Positions 20,789-33,805 of a stretch of DNA of 64,000 nt are shown here, one piece after another. Position 1 is the stretch's first letter; each line of letters begins with the position of its first letter. Source of the DNA: Nepenthes gracilis (Eukaryota > Streptophyta > Magnoliopsida > Caryophyllales > Nepenthaceae). Both the position numbers and the translations under genes were made by a program. Under the pieces are notes generated by a model. That model was not told the origin of the DNA, ran no database searches, and saw nothing but the letters and a program-made list of their open reading frames with translations. The stretch is from assembly GCA_033239525.1 (NCBI GenBank), contig BSYO01000006.1:17570175-17634174 (forward strand), read 5' to 3'.

Positions 20789-23700
20789 TAAATATAAGTT
20801 ATTATTAATAAAAACTTAGGGAAAAAAAATGAAAACTAAACCGAGCCAAACCGGTTAATCTATGTTTTAAAATATCAATTAACTCTTTTTCTGGCTTTTT
20901 AAGAATATTTTATTTATAACTTTATAAAAATTTATTTTGTTTGTAAGGCTAAAAATAATTTTATATAATGATCAGATATCTAAAATAAAGCAGACACAGG
21001 CAATATGGTCAAGTTTCAGATAATAATAATAAGTTGGGGAAGCTTTTTATAAGTAAATAATATTTAGTATATACAGACCGATTATTATTACATTTCTTCT
21101 CTGGCCTTTTAATTTTTTTCTCCAATTCTTTTACTTTTTTATTTATTTAATTTTTCCACCTCCGCTGATATAAATTGACAATTTATTCGACTTTTTGAGA
21201 TTTATAAATTCACACTTTCTCTAGTTGAAGTTTTATAAATCTGATCCATTTGGGGGAAAAAAAACAATAAATATATTCAAATTTGAAGGTTAATTCCTAT
21301 ATAATGCATAATTCTATGGGATTTTCTAATTTTTCAACAGGCCTGCAGTTTTCAATGACTGCACAAGAGATAATTTTTCTATATAACCCCATATTGATTT
21401 CAAGCCAGAACTTAAATTTATAAGCATTGAATTATAGAATGATAATTCTACCGTTTTATCATGATATTTTATTTATTAATTGCATAAATTATAATGATTA
21501 GATATACATGTACCCATAATTAACTTCATCTTTTATTTCTCCGGTGCATCTTGACCTATATTCTTTTTCGCTGCTCAAAACTATTAGATGATAGAATTAT
21601 TAAAAATATGTACCACCATGCGAGATATATGAATTATTAATTTATTAAATTGATTAACTAAATACGATCATATTGATTTATATATAATAAAGAAAAATTC
21701 TTTAAAAGGCACATCCGTTCAAGACGTATAATTTAATGAAAAAGATATGTTATTTTTTAAATAGATATGTCATTTTAGCAAATATTTTTTTTTCTTTCAG
21801 ATTAATCCGTTACACGATTGGATATCACTTCTCAATAATTATATCTATTCATGACGTATTTATTTGGCTAAAAGAGAGATATTTTGATAATTTTAAAATA
21901 GTCCTCTCTCTCTTTATAAAAGGACGTCCTTGGCTATTATTTTACGACACACAAGATTTATTTAACATTTCTACAAATCATAAAGAAAATAGAAGGAAAT
22001 CATCTCTCAATTCTTCAAGATAAGAATTATTACGGCCATGTAGAAAAAGTTTAACACTAATAGATCCAAATACAGATTTATTTTTATAGTTAATTAATTA
22101 GTAAAAAATTATAATAATAAAGATCCTATGAATTAAAATTTTATCTCATTAAATTTTTTTTATGAGAATAAATTTTTACATATAATAATATGTTAATGAT
22201 TTAGGTCACTTTTCTATATTTTTCATTAGAATTTCAAACATTATGAGGAATCAAAATGTACAATTTTGAGATAATTTTCTATTTTATTCTTCAAGGGCCG
22301 CATAATGTGTAGCATTTAGCTAAATAGATGGAGAAATGTTAAATCTTTTGCTCATTTTTAATTCTTTTACAATCTACTTTTTACATAAAGTATCTATTTT
22401 AATTTTTTTGATTTTTTTTTTAAATTCTAGTAAATATTATATAAATATTTGTAATAAATTATAAAGGGACTATAAATAAATAAGACATCTAAAGACGGGC
22501 TAGTCGTCGTGCTCATTACTTGGGTAATTTTTGGTCTCAAAGTCCATTTCATTTAGGAGCTCGGTCCGAATAACTTAATCATGGATGAGGCCTATCCAGG
22601 CCCATTAAATTCATCAGCCCAAAAATCTTAAGCACACGTCTGACAAGATTCCGTCCGAGTGCCAGGCGCCCACGAGTTTTTAGCTTGAATGATAGTAACT
22701 CGAGTAATTGTCAGATTTAGATATGGATTTTAATATTTAAAATTATGTAATTGAGATCCAATTTCTCATTATTAAACTATTTATAACCAAATTTATATCC
22801 AAGATAAACATTTACTAGATAAAAAAATTAAAAATTTGTTTGTATTATCTCTAAAGTTAAACTCAAAATAATATATTTTTTTAATATGGAAGAATAAATG
22901 GCTACGAGATTACCAAATAGCAAATGAAAGGCGGAATTAAAATTCACTTTTTAAAATATTATCCAAAATTTAAGTTAATAATTTTTTTAAAAAAAATAAA
23001 ATATGGGAGAGATTGAAAAGATGAGAGATAATAAGTTGAACACTTGGCTTCATATAATTATTATATAAGAAGAAGTGAATTAGAGAGTTATATTCTATTT
23101 TTTATTTTTAAAATTTTATTTTTTAAAAAAAAGATGTGTATGTATAACCATTATACCAGTTATTAACAGTTTTCTTGATAAAAAAAATAACCCATCATAT
23201 TTTAAGCAGTTAGATTGGTTAAAAACTGATTGTTCGATTGATATTATATATGCTTTAATCATAGGATTGATTGGAAGTGGATGACGTCTAAAGATTGAAT
23301 TAATTATGAGTAATTGATATTTACTAATTTAAAAACTTTGTTTAAACGAATTGTAAAATTTATAAACTGTTCAATTGAATAAATCACATAATTAAACTAA
23401 ACGTTCAGTTAAACACTCAGATATGCTACCCTTTGGGCTTATAAATCAGTCCAAATTATATTATGCTTAATATATGTTTAATCATTTATTAAATTTTGAA
23501 TTATCATGACTAGAATTGAATTAAGATTAGTTATCATATTCTTTGAATTTGGGTTTATTGGTTGAACAATTGAGCCTATCAACTATTTGCTCCTAAGGGT
23601 AATGGATTGGACCAGCTCAATTAAGGTGTTATCTTAGGGTACATTAATTTTAAGATATTAATTTATGTTAAATCTAGTTTATTAAACTAAAGATTAAAAA

Positions 23701-26065
23701 ATATAGTGTTTATTTTATAATTTATAAATATAAAATATAAGTTTAATTGCAAATTTTGATAAAAATTTAAATATCTGAATTGAACAAACAGCCTTGCTCC
23801 TCTTAAAATCAAAGATTTCATTAAAAAAAAAAAGGGTTAGCTGTTTGTCTTGTCCCCACTTATGAGTCCAAATTCGTTGATTTTGATCCCACCACCATTA
23901 CAATTTTTAAATATGTATTTTTTTTTCATTTTAATAAAAAATAAAATAAATAAATTTCAAATTTTAATTTTCATCTTATTAGCTATTTTATTTATTTTAT
24001 TAAGTATTACATGATTTTTTTTTTAAAAAAAAGAAAAGCTTTTGATATCTAAGTGTATAAACTTAAAACTAACTCATTAGATTAAAATGACAAATGAATG
24101 AATAGTTGTTGAAATTAAGATTAATCACATTTGCCTAATTCACCCATAACTTATTTGTAACTTTAGCCTATGAAAAATTTTTAAAATAAATAAATAAATT
24201 GATACATTTCAATAAATCAGATTTTTATTCTTGCGTACTTATTCAGTGAAGTGTCTTTTGGGTTTGTACATTTGTCTTGTGAAGTGTCTTTTTTTCTTTT
24301 TCTTTTGTTGCTTTACCTCGTTTTTCCTTCTCCCCTTTTCTTTGAAAAAGTGAGTTTATTTATAACAAAAGATGCCATTTGGTTGGTAATCGTCTAAAAT
24401 AAATACGTAGATGTGACGCTACTTCAAATTAGTGTGAATAACGTTACTTGCATGCGTAACAACTATCTCAATTCAATGGTAATAAAGTATGATTACCAAC
24501 TATTAGATCAATTTAACTGTCATTTGTATCCAGTCATTACGTAACTTATTATGATTTTTAATATCTGACTATTCAAATCATATTCTTTAATTCATACATT
24601 TGTACAACATTTATTTGATGGACATTGAGGCGTCTTCTATTGAATTGCCAATATTTAAACCTCTTACCACTTATACTTTAGGTTAATTCATATTTAATCA
24701 TACCAATCATAAATAAATAAATAAATAGGCCTAATATAAAAATTTTCAATCATACCACCGGCCTAGTTTGACAAGTGATCTCCACCGTTAAATCATTTCC
24801 CTCTAAGCGTACTTCTAATACCTAATCCCCACCAGCGAAAGCATTTGACTTTTGCCGTACCAAGTTCCGCCAAACCCTCCGTTCTCTTGGGTAAGAAAAC
24901 GTTCCTTCGATGGAGGAATTGACCTATTAAAGCTTGCTTTTATGCTTAAATTACGTTAATAAAGTACAAAATTTGGTGAGCTTTTTGACCAATTTACTGT
25001 CCTAATCAAACCCCATTGCAAGCAACCATATACGAATTAAGATTAATGTAAAGAATTTTAATTATTTATATGATTTCGAGTTTAATTTTTATTATTATAA
25101 GTTTGAATTTATCTATACGAGATTTTTATGAATAAATTTATATATACATAGAGTTTAATCTAAAAAATTTGTCAATATTTAATGGAATAAAAACTAAATA
25201 ACTATTTAATTTTCATTGCCCAACACCCCCTCATCTGTGTTTTTTCAAAAAAGGAATTGAGACGTGTGATAGTTCATTTGCAAACGTTGATTTTTAAATA
25301 CCCATTTAAATGGGTCAAATGAATTGACTAAAATCATGCCTAATTAGTTTGATTGAAATCACGTTTAGTATAACTTTTCAATCAATTATTGAAAGAACAT
25401 TAAAAATGAATTTCACTATAACTTTGTAATATGATGTCAAACATGAAAATTTTAATGCATAGTAATTAATATAAATTTTCAAGTGAAAATTTTTAATTAA
25501 TGAACATCGGTAGTACGTGGTGAGTTTCAAAGTATGAATTCTCATTTGGGTAACAAAAAGCCTATTTTTAGAGATTAAACTTAAGCTTTCGATAACTAAG
25601 AAAATATTTTCCATTTTCTTGTTTTTTAATACAAGCTAAACATTAAATTGAATGGACTATTAGGGCTAATAACGGTGTGATTATATATATATATATATAT
25701 AGATGTACAAAATCATCATTAATATATTAATAGTATTAAAACTATAAAGTATATAAAATAAAGAGTTCTAGCACTTTCATTACTTAAAAATTCTACAAAT
25801 TATAAAGCCAAATCTTCTACTTTTTATTCTCTTACATCATCTTTTTTTTTTACTATTTTTTATTTTTTAAAAATAATTATTAATTTGAATACCAATGAAT
25901 ATATTAGAAATTAAATTCTACATTTTTGATCTATTTTATCATTACGGTGTACATGATATAAATGAAAAAATTTGATTGATTAATTCAACTTAATCTAAAT
26001 TACCATTCAAAATTAAAATACACATCACATATATAGACATATATATAGTCACTAAGTTGAAGGGT
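20789..26065. other. Long AT-rich intergenic region
   Basis: No gene seen. Parts have the character of old retroelement DNA. A stretch at about 23140-23650 resembles, in reverse orientation, the GTTAACTAAAT/TTGAACA-rich repeat at 28.1-28.76 kb. A somewhat GC-richer patch lies at 22490-22680, and another at 24770-24900. A short (TA)n run lies at 25683-25701. The open frames here show no recognisable protein features. Confidence 0.5.
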
Positions 26066-26307
26066 CGTATTCGATGGATTGAGGGGGCGTTCTTCTCTCC
26101 TGTGGAGAAGGACCGTCCTTCTCTTAATCTGGACCTTCAGATGTAAAATCCGACGGTTACGTGTTTTGAATGATTAAATTTAAAATCAAACGGCTCACGT
26201 TATATTATTCATTCAAAACGTATGGGCCGTCGAATTTTACATCCGACGATTTAGATGAGGAGAAGGATAGTCCTTCTCCAAGGACGCCCCCCGGATCCGT
26301 ATTCGAT
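26066..26307. mobile_element. Foldback MITE (222 bp) with 10-bp target duplication
   Basis: The element spans 26076-26297. CGTATTCGAT occurs immediately on both sides (26066-26075 and 26298-26307). The ends are imperfect inverted repeats: one starts GGATTGAGGGGGCGTTCTT and the reverse complement of the other reads GATCCGGGGGGCGTCCTT. Inverted similarity continues inward (GAGAAGGACCGTCCTTCTC against GAGAAGGATAGTCCTTCTC; GATGTAAAATCCGACG against CGTCGAATTTTACATC). There is no coding capacity. A 10-bp duplication with long inverted ends is typical of Mutator-like non-autonomous elements; that superfamily call is an inference. Confidence 0.85.
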
Positions 26308-27898
26308 CGCGATATATTTAGCGATTCCTAAATCCCACTTTTACATAAAATACAAATAAGTAAGGAACGAAAAAAAAAAAAAATCCATCACCTTTTTATT
26401 TTCTTTTATTCGGTGTTATTTTAAAATAATTAAAGCAAATTTATCGACAGCTGGCGATTAGGCTCGGCGACAAGTGGGGTGGGGAGGTGGGGGGATGATG
26501 CAATTAAAGTATGGTCAGGCGGCTTAAAGAAATCCTACAACTTAATTCTCCACTAATTATCATGCATGATTATGTTTCCGTTCCTTTCACATCTCTTTTT
26601 AAACCCACAAAAAAATTAAAAAAAAATTAGACATATTTTATAATATTTTATCTATTTAATTATTTATATTTATATAATCATAAGGATATATTGATATATA
26701 AAACGTTAAAGTATTAAAAATATTTAAATAATAGTTAAAGAATATCTTTTTTTTAATATCAGTTAAAACATAAAGAAATAAAGATATGTCTTTGCTATCA
26801 GACAACTGCCTAAAGTTGATGCACTATGGTCAGCTTGGGATGTGAAAGAATATAACAAAGATTATGAATTTGACAAGGGTTTTTTCCTTTTTGTTTTGTA
26901 GACAAGTTATAAATATATATATATAAAAAGGTAATAAGAATAAATTATATGCCGATTGTAATATCGACTCCATCGTGCTAGGGTTACACAGAGGATCGAA
27001 CCAGCGAGAAGCGTGAGCAATAAGATGATAAATACGATTATGTATTAATTTCATTGAAGATTATTGATAAAAAAAAGCTTAAAAGATAGATCATTTTAGT
27101 AAATAACTTAAGTAATACTAAATAAGATTCAAAGCTTTTTTACAAAGTGGGTCAACCAAGAAACAAAATCAGTCGAGTAAAAAAAAAATATGGCTAAAAC
27201 TAATAATTATCAAAATAAAATAATTCAAGTTTTTTTTTTTTTGGAAAAAAAAGACTGCCCTAGAAAACTTATACTTTGGTTTTCTAGGAAAAATTTTCCA
27301 ACCATACTACAAATATGCCTAACTACAAATACCAAATATTGAATGTGTCCAAATATGTAAAAATTAAAATTCTTACATGCTTTTTCAATGAGAAACATAC
27401 TATCTCCAATAAAAATGTGTTTAACCTTAGAATTCTACGATTAAGCCATCTATGCAGATTTATATCATAACCTTTAATATAATATCACAATCACCTCTTT
27501 ATTAGAGAACTATCTTATAGAAAAATTTTTTACTTTAGTCAAATAAAAAGATAATATACTGTCTATAAATAAAAATATTTACTTTAACTTTCAGATATCT
27601 TTTATAAAATAAAATTATATAAGACGAAACAAACGGCTAATACATTACAAACCTTTTTGTTAAGTTATATCTCAATTGAAAATAGTTTGAATTTTAAAAC
27701 TCATCAAACTCATAGCAAAATATTCCTAACTATAATATCCAAAAAGGTTTTTATCAATGGTGCTAAAAAATTCTAAACTTAACACATTGTTGGTCCTTTG
27801 AATAGATCCCATTTTTCAAAGCTTCATTGAAAACATCAAGGCTCATAGAGGTCCCCTATGAATAATAGCATCAACTGACTTTTTTATAGATCTTTTCA

Positions 27899-27934
<36 letters not shown>

Positions 27935-28080
27935 TCTCTCTCTCTATGTGTGAAAATAAAAGGAATGAAGAAGTCGGTACCATTTTCTAAAAGAAAAATA
28001 ATAATCATGGCGCACCAAATATTCATAAAAGGAGATCACTTTTTTGCCCTCATTCCGAGAATACCATTAAGTATAACATC
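26308..28080. other. Intergenic AT-rich DNA
   Basis: No gene recognised. Contains a G-rich run (GGGGTGGGGAGGTGGGGGG at about 26476-26494) that could form a quadruplex, and a composite CT/CA microsatellite at 27899-27945. Otherwise AT-rich. Confidence 0.55.
27899..27945. repeat. (CT)n(CA)n(CT)n microsatellite
   Basis: About 13 CT units, 5 CA units and 6 CT units in direct succession. Confidence 0.95.
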
Positions 28081-28990
28081 AATTAGACTGGTCTAATTAA
28101 TTTATACAGTGAATTCATAGATCAGCTCAAAAAATGAGAGTGTTAACTGATCCATTAAACTCAAATTTGAAGAACACGGAGTCCGATCTTGACTCAATTT
28201 GAATCAAAATAAAGTAAGATTAGACAGACAATTAACTGGTCGAGTACTTTAGTGATTATTGAACAGGTCATTAGTCTAAATAGTTGAATATCTCAATATT
28301 TAGCTGAACGGTTAACTAAATCATATGGTTGAATTTACCAACAAACTATTTATATACTTAACAATTAGTTTAGGGGAAAGTCTCTTAACTGATTAATGTT
28401 AACTGCTCATCACCATTGATTTAATCTCCTCAAGAAAACCTAGTTATTAAAGTGTGTATAATGACAATTGAACTAATTAATTTCAAACTAGTTTGACTAC
28501 TCAATATTGTCGTTGGTTATTCATTTTTAAAAACATGCCATTAATTTATAACATGGCTATAAATATATCGCACTTTAATTGAAAAAGAGGACAGATTTCG
28601 AAAAGTAAGGATATAGCCAAGCCTTCTGGCTTGTTCTTCCACAAAATATGAAGCCTAGTCATTCATCCCTCTCTTTTACCCTCTCAATCACTCTCACCTC
28701 ACAAATTTTTAAAAAATCCACCGATTTGAGCATTGAAAGATATAATAAGTAGTAAGATCGGAATCCTTTAGATTATTATTCGCTATTATAGTGTACAATA
28801 ATTGAATAGAAAATTTAATAATGCATCCTAAATTTATTCGAATTATAATTTAGGCTTTAGGTACGTATCATTGTCACCATCTATAACAAATGCAATTAAA
28901 CGACTCATTTCTACCTAAACCATATCACACTCACAGATATAATAAGTGTTTATTCACTAGCCGTTCAAGACATTAGAGCCCTGGTCACTT
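28081..28990 (+). repeat. Diverged LTR-like repeat (copy 1)
   Basis: Non-coding sequence whose order of phrases (TGACTCAATT, TTGAACAG, GGTTAACTAA, ATTGTCGTTGGTTATTC, GGACAGATTT, CTTCCACAAAAT, CTCTCAATCACTCTC) is repeated with heavy divergence at 47.1-47.82 kb in the same orientation. It lies upstream of gypsy gag remnants at 29.9 kb, so it may be that element's 5' LTR. Confidence 0.5.
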
Positions 28991-29929
28991 AAATGTAGGA
29001 TATGTTAAATATGTTAAAATTAATTTGTGACAGATTTGAATGTTAGACTCATCAGGTTCGGCTCTTCCATCCATAAGTTTCAATCTCGAAAAGGAGATCA
29101 AAAGGTGAAAATTTCAACTCAAGAGGAGCTAATCTTGACCAAAGACGTCCATGGCTCCCAATGTACAAAACCAAATTATTTCCTCATGACTTGAAACAAT
29201 TTGGTCAAATTGTTAAGTATATTGGCTCTCAACTTTGCAGTAAGGACGAGAGCCCAAAGCAACAACATTTCCAATATACTTAAGATTTTAAGCGCCATTT
29301 TATCCAAGAGGAAGGGTTATACAATAGTATACCTCGAACCATTACAACCACGCAGATACAAGTGTATTTTTCAAATATTAAAAATTAAACATATTTCTTA
29401 ACATTAAGAAAATTACCTCTACACTTAAAGTGGATAAGTGTATCAAAAGAATTGAGTAGCAGGTTTCCTAAGGAAGCCTTGCTTGCCAAACAATCTAATG
29501 AGATCATACAATATTTACCTCAAAAATCAAGAGAAATCAACTACAAAATAAGTTTAAGATGCCCTTATTGATAGAAGATTAGATCTAATAGATCATCTAG
29601 ATCACTTTCACACCTTGTGAGGTGTTTAAAGTTGGAGGATGCTGCACTATATTTCTATTTTCCTTTAACTTAAAAGAGAAATGCATAAATTTAGTTCTAT
29701 ATGATAGAATCAAATTCTATTAGGACTTTTCAAGAACTAGTCAGTCAATTCATATCCCACTTTACCTCTAATTGGAAAAAAGAAAAGCAACCCTTTCATG
29801 TTGTCAGGATTATGTAAGCCCTCGGGTTTTTTTTGGCCAAATTCAACACTTAAATTGAGAGTATATTAAAACTCACCGATAAGATAAAATTCAAAGCCTA
29901 TATAATAAAAATTTAACCAGATAACTTTT
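28991..29929. other. Probable retroelement leader, non-coding
   Basis: AT-rich with no recognisable gene. Its place between the LTR-like repeat and gag-like remnants suggests the 5' untranslated part of the gypsy element. Open frames are short and unlike any family I know. Confidence 0.35.
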
Positions 29930-30620
29930 TAAGTCGCAAGTTCAGCAAGACTCTAATGCATTCTTGGAGGTCAAAGCAATCGCCAGCACCTATAACATCA
30001 TAAAAGAGGCAAATGACAGTCTGTTCGAGCGGAAGAGACAGCAGAGCTCTTCCGCTCTCTTCCTTGCCTTCCACAAAAGCAGAATGCTTAAATTATAAGC
30101 AGCATCGAGGACATATCAAGGGATGAAAAAGGAGAAACAACTAGAAAGAATCTGCTTGGGACCATCATAAGAAATAGAGGACCAAGCCAGCTCTTCATTG
30201 AGAGTTTAAATTGTTACATCTCACGTCCCTCACTAATATTTGGACGAATGTTGAGATATAAATTCAAATAAAAAAATTTTAAAATCACCCAAGCTTGTCA
30301 AAAATTCGAAAGAGAACCCATCAAAGCACTACATCTACCATCAATCTCTGGTATATAATACTGAGGATTGATAGACACTTCAAGAGGAGATTGAGATACT
30401 TATCAAAAAAGGATACCTCAAAGAATATTTATAAAATTCTGGGGCCATCTTCATCAAGGAAAAGGATGATGACAAGACACATAAGCAACCACGTAATAAG
30501 ATAGTTGCAGAGGTCATCAACATTATATACACCAAAATTTAGCACGGTAGTTCAAGGTCACCTAAAAAAGGCCTCATCCAACAAATGATAAAAATTACGG
30601 TAGATAAATTCACTAATTTT
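29930..30620 (+). pseudogene. Ty3/gypsy gag remnant
   Basis: Coding-like text in shifting frames. Near 30380-30432 it reads QEEIEILIKKGYLKEYL and then a stop. This matches the stretch before the zinc knuckle in plant gypsy gag proteins (typically ...IEELIRKGYL..F). Upstream, AEAIASTYNIIKEANDS-like wording (29950-30030) is also gag-like. Many stops. It belongs with the pol remnant at 32.77-35.07 kb, from which it is separated by non-coding DNA and a copia LTR. Confidence 0.6.
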
Positions 30621-31019
30621 TCATGTAAATGATTAGCCCAAACTTAACTCATGACACAACCCATAAAATCTGGCAATCAGATTTTATGAATGAATATCCT
30701 CTTTATCAGTCAAATTCTACAACTTTGAAAAGTCAAAATTGAGAACCAATAATATCCTATTAAACAATGTAATACATAGTTTAAAATTGTGAATGTCAAA
30801 ATATATCTGTTTAAAGCGTAAAAAACGGCCTAAAAATTATTCATCGTAATGGCTAAAACTAAAATGGCAAAATTTCAATGCTTGCCAAATCTATGTTGGT
30901 GCTCAATTATTAATACTTGAAAAATCAAAATCAAGTTTTAATAATGAAATATTATACTTCAATTGTCATAGTATAAAAATAGTAACGTTCTTGGTATAAA
31001 TGCATTGATATATCACTGT

Positions 31020-31715
31020 AACTGTTGGATTATGGGTCACACGGGTATTGGTGGTTTGGTGGTTTGAATAAGATCACACGGGTATTGTACTGACATCATA
31101 GATTTTTCAAATTAGAAGAATTTTAATTTTCTTTGATTAGAAAATATTTTATTTTATTTTATTGTGATTCTATTTGAGAGATTCTATTTTGTGAGATTTT
31201 TTTATTAGAAAAGTGTATCATATTATTTTCTAATTTTGAGATATCATTAGTTAAAAATTATATTTATTTTCTAATTAACCTAGGATGAAAATTCTATATA
31301 AGAATCTTAACTCTAATATTAGTGGTACCATTGATGAGTTGAGAGAAAAAGAAGAAAAAGAGAGAATAAAGGAAGAAGAGGAATATTCATACATCCGATT
31401 GAGCTTCAAATCGTGTTTCAATTTATATCAATGTTGGGTACACTATTCTTAAATTTGATAAGAACGTTTCATTGGTCGTATTTTTTATTCTTTTATCTTA
31501 TAATAATTATCGTTCAGTTTATTTGTTACAGGATATTTAGTCTTTATATTTGCGAGATTTGTGTAACCGAATTGATTGCGTAGTAAAGATATTTTCAAAC
31601 GTTTTGTCCCATAATTTTTTCCTCTTATTCTTAAGAAGGTTTTCCACATAAAAATTACGTTTTATTTCATTACTAGTAATTATTGTATATTCATTGTAAA
31701 TTGTTGATTGTTTTC
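31020..31715 (+). repeat. copia-type LTR inserted in the gypsy element
   Basis: Starts near TGTTGGATTATGGG (about 31022). It contains ATTCTATATAAGAATC, a TATA-like box (about 31290), a purine-rich leader (31340-31385) and CAAATCGTGTTTCA, and ends with the GGTTTTCCACATAAAAATTACG phrase common in copia R/U5 regions. Related sequence occurs at 12.27-12.79 kb (+) and 45.98-46.59 kb (-). No internal copia coding follows, so it is a solo LTR or fragment. Confidence 0.6.
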
Positions 31716-32770
31716 TTATGATTCAAATGAGCGATCTGGATCCCAATAGTAACGATTGGCATGAAAATGATTCGAAACTAAGCGATTTATCCTCAAGTGC
31801 ACTGTTCATCTTCTTCACCGAACTCTCGGCATTGTTCGTGCAAGAAAATTCCCATTTGCATATGCACAAATTCCTTAAGATGGCCCAAGTTTTTATACCA
31901 TAAATTATGCTATTGTATTTGCAATGTTTAGACAATAACTTAGTGATAAAAGAATGTAAAAATTATAGAGAAATGAGATGATTTTCACTTGCCTAAATTT
32001 GTCCTCATTTCCCTCGGCAACACAGCAGCTAGCCAGTGTTCTCCTTCCAGTACAATTGCAGCAGCAGTGGCAACAACGACAACGGCAGTCGACAACAGCA
32101 GCTAAAGTCTTCCACTATACCAGTAACTTTTTCATGGCAAAAACGTTATAATCCTTCCTCCCTCCCGCTCTCACTTATCTCCATTCTCTCCTACATGCAT
32201 GAAACGGGGAGTGAAACAAGGGGAGTGATCGACGGTCCATGATTTTGACTTAATGCACGGTAATGAGAGGAGAAGAAATGAGGGGGGCTGAATCTTGAGT
32301 TTTAAGAATCAGGCATGGCGGCCGATCAAGAAGGAGAAGGTGAAATGAATTTCAATAGCTTTATTATTATTTTTTTATAATTAATATTAATTAAACTAAT
32401 TTAATGTAGTTTTATTTTATTAATTACACCGATATAAATATACAAACACCTACAATCGTATATGCCCAATTATTACACAATGGTGTTTGAAAGTAATTGC
32501 TAAATGTTGATGAGAAATTACTAACTTATTCTTCTAATATCCTCGTGAATTTAATACATTCAGCCTTTTCACAAAATTAACTTAAGTTTGTTTGCAATTA
32601 ATAACTCACTAATTACATTCACTAATGACGTCTATGGATCAAAAGTTCAAATAATTTCGAATGGAAATAATATGGTGTCACAATATTTTTTGGTAAATTT
32701 TTTAATTTCATGTGCTCTCAATGCGAGATAGAGGCTATTACAGATAATATTAAAGCAATTATATATATAT
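31716..32770. other. Non-coding spacer within the gypsy remnant
   Basis: No gene recognised. A CAG/CAA-rich patch (32045-32110) followed by a GC-richer block (32140-32245) gives a 68-codon open frame rich in Ser and Gln that resembles simple-sequence translation. The rest is AT-rich. The expected gypsy protease and the N-terminal half of RT are missing from this interval. Confidence 0.4.
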
Positions 32771-33805
32771 GGAGCCACCTCGAACGATTAACCATATCCA
32801 AAGACTAATTAAGCAACTTACAACTCTATCCCGATTCACAGCCAAACTAATTGAGCAGTACTTATCATTCTTCAAATCACTGAGAGATGCAACAAAGAAC
32901 AATTTTCAGTAAACAGATGAATGTCAGCAAAGTTTTTAAGACTTTAAAGATTTCTTGATACATCCGCCTTTATTAAATCATCCTAAAAGAGATGATGATC
33001 TATATCTTTTCTCAGTCATTTAAGAAATAGTTCTAAGTGCTATTCTGATCAGAAAGAATCAGAAATATAATGACCGGTGTATTATATCTATAAAATTCTA
33101 GCCGACTTGGAGATTCAATATACACGAACAAAGAAGGCTGCTTTAGCCTTAACTTTTGCTGTAAGGAAACTCTAGTCATATTTTTTGCCCCATAAAATCA
33201 TGGTATTGATAGATCAATCCTTAAAAAGTATTTTGTAAAATTAAAAAAATATATTTAGAAGTCTAATCAAATAGTCAGACAAATTGTGTAAATTTGATGT
33301 AAAATTTCAAGCCCAACCCGTCACCAAGGGTCAAACTCTTGCAGACTACATTATTGACACAACAATCCCAATCTCAAATGAGACAATTGAAGAATTCTCA
33401 AAGGTTGTCTTGGACACATCACCACCCAAGTAGACACTAAATTTGAACGAAGCATCTTCCTAGAATGGTAACGGAGCTAAAATTGTCTTGCTTCATTTGA
33501 AGGGATTGAGATCAAATGCTCATTTACATTTGGGTTCTTAGCAACCACAGTGTGGCCAAATATGAAGCTTTACTAATTGATGTTAAGTTAACCAAAGAAT
33601 ACTCCGCCAATAATCTAATAGTCTACAATAATTTAGAGTTATTTGTCAACCAAATATTGACTAATTTTGAAACTATTAATTTAGAACTGGCTAAATATCT
33701 CTATAAAGCTGAGGCATTCTTGCATTTTCTCAATAGGTTTGAGATCATCCACATCCCGAGAAAATTAATTGAAAGGTTGATCATCTTTCTAAAATGGTAA
33801 CATAT
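32771..33805 (+). pseudogene. Ty3/gypsy pol remnant: RT end and RNase H
   Basis: With frame shifts and stops, 32771 onward reads EPPRTINHIQRLIKQLTTLSRF and FFKSLRDA, the RT thumb of Tat/Athila-type gypsy elements. Then come DECQQSF and LIHPPLLNHPKR, and a region like YISK...ARKLRPYF leading to QTLADYIID-like text (about 33340). The intact open piece 33516-33800 is RNase H: HSVAKYEALLIDVKLTKEY, NNLIVYNNLELFVNQI, LAKYLYKAEAFL and FEIIHIPRKL match the NEAEYEALI...VYSDSQLVVNQ pattern with catalytic positions altered. Inactive. Confidence 0.87.
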
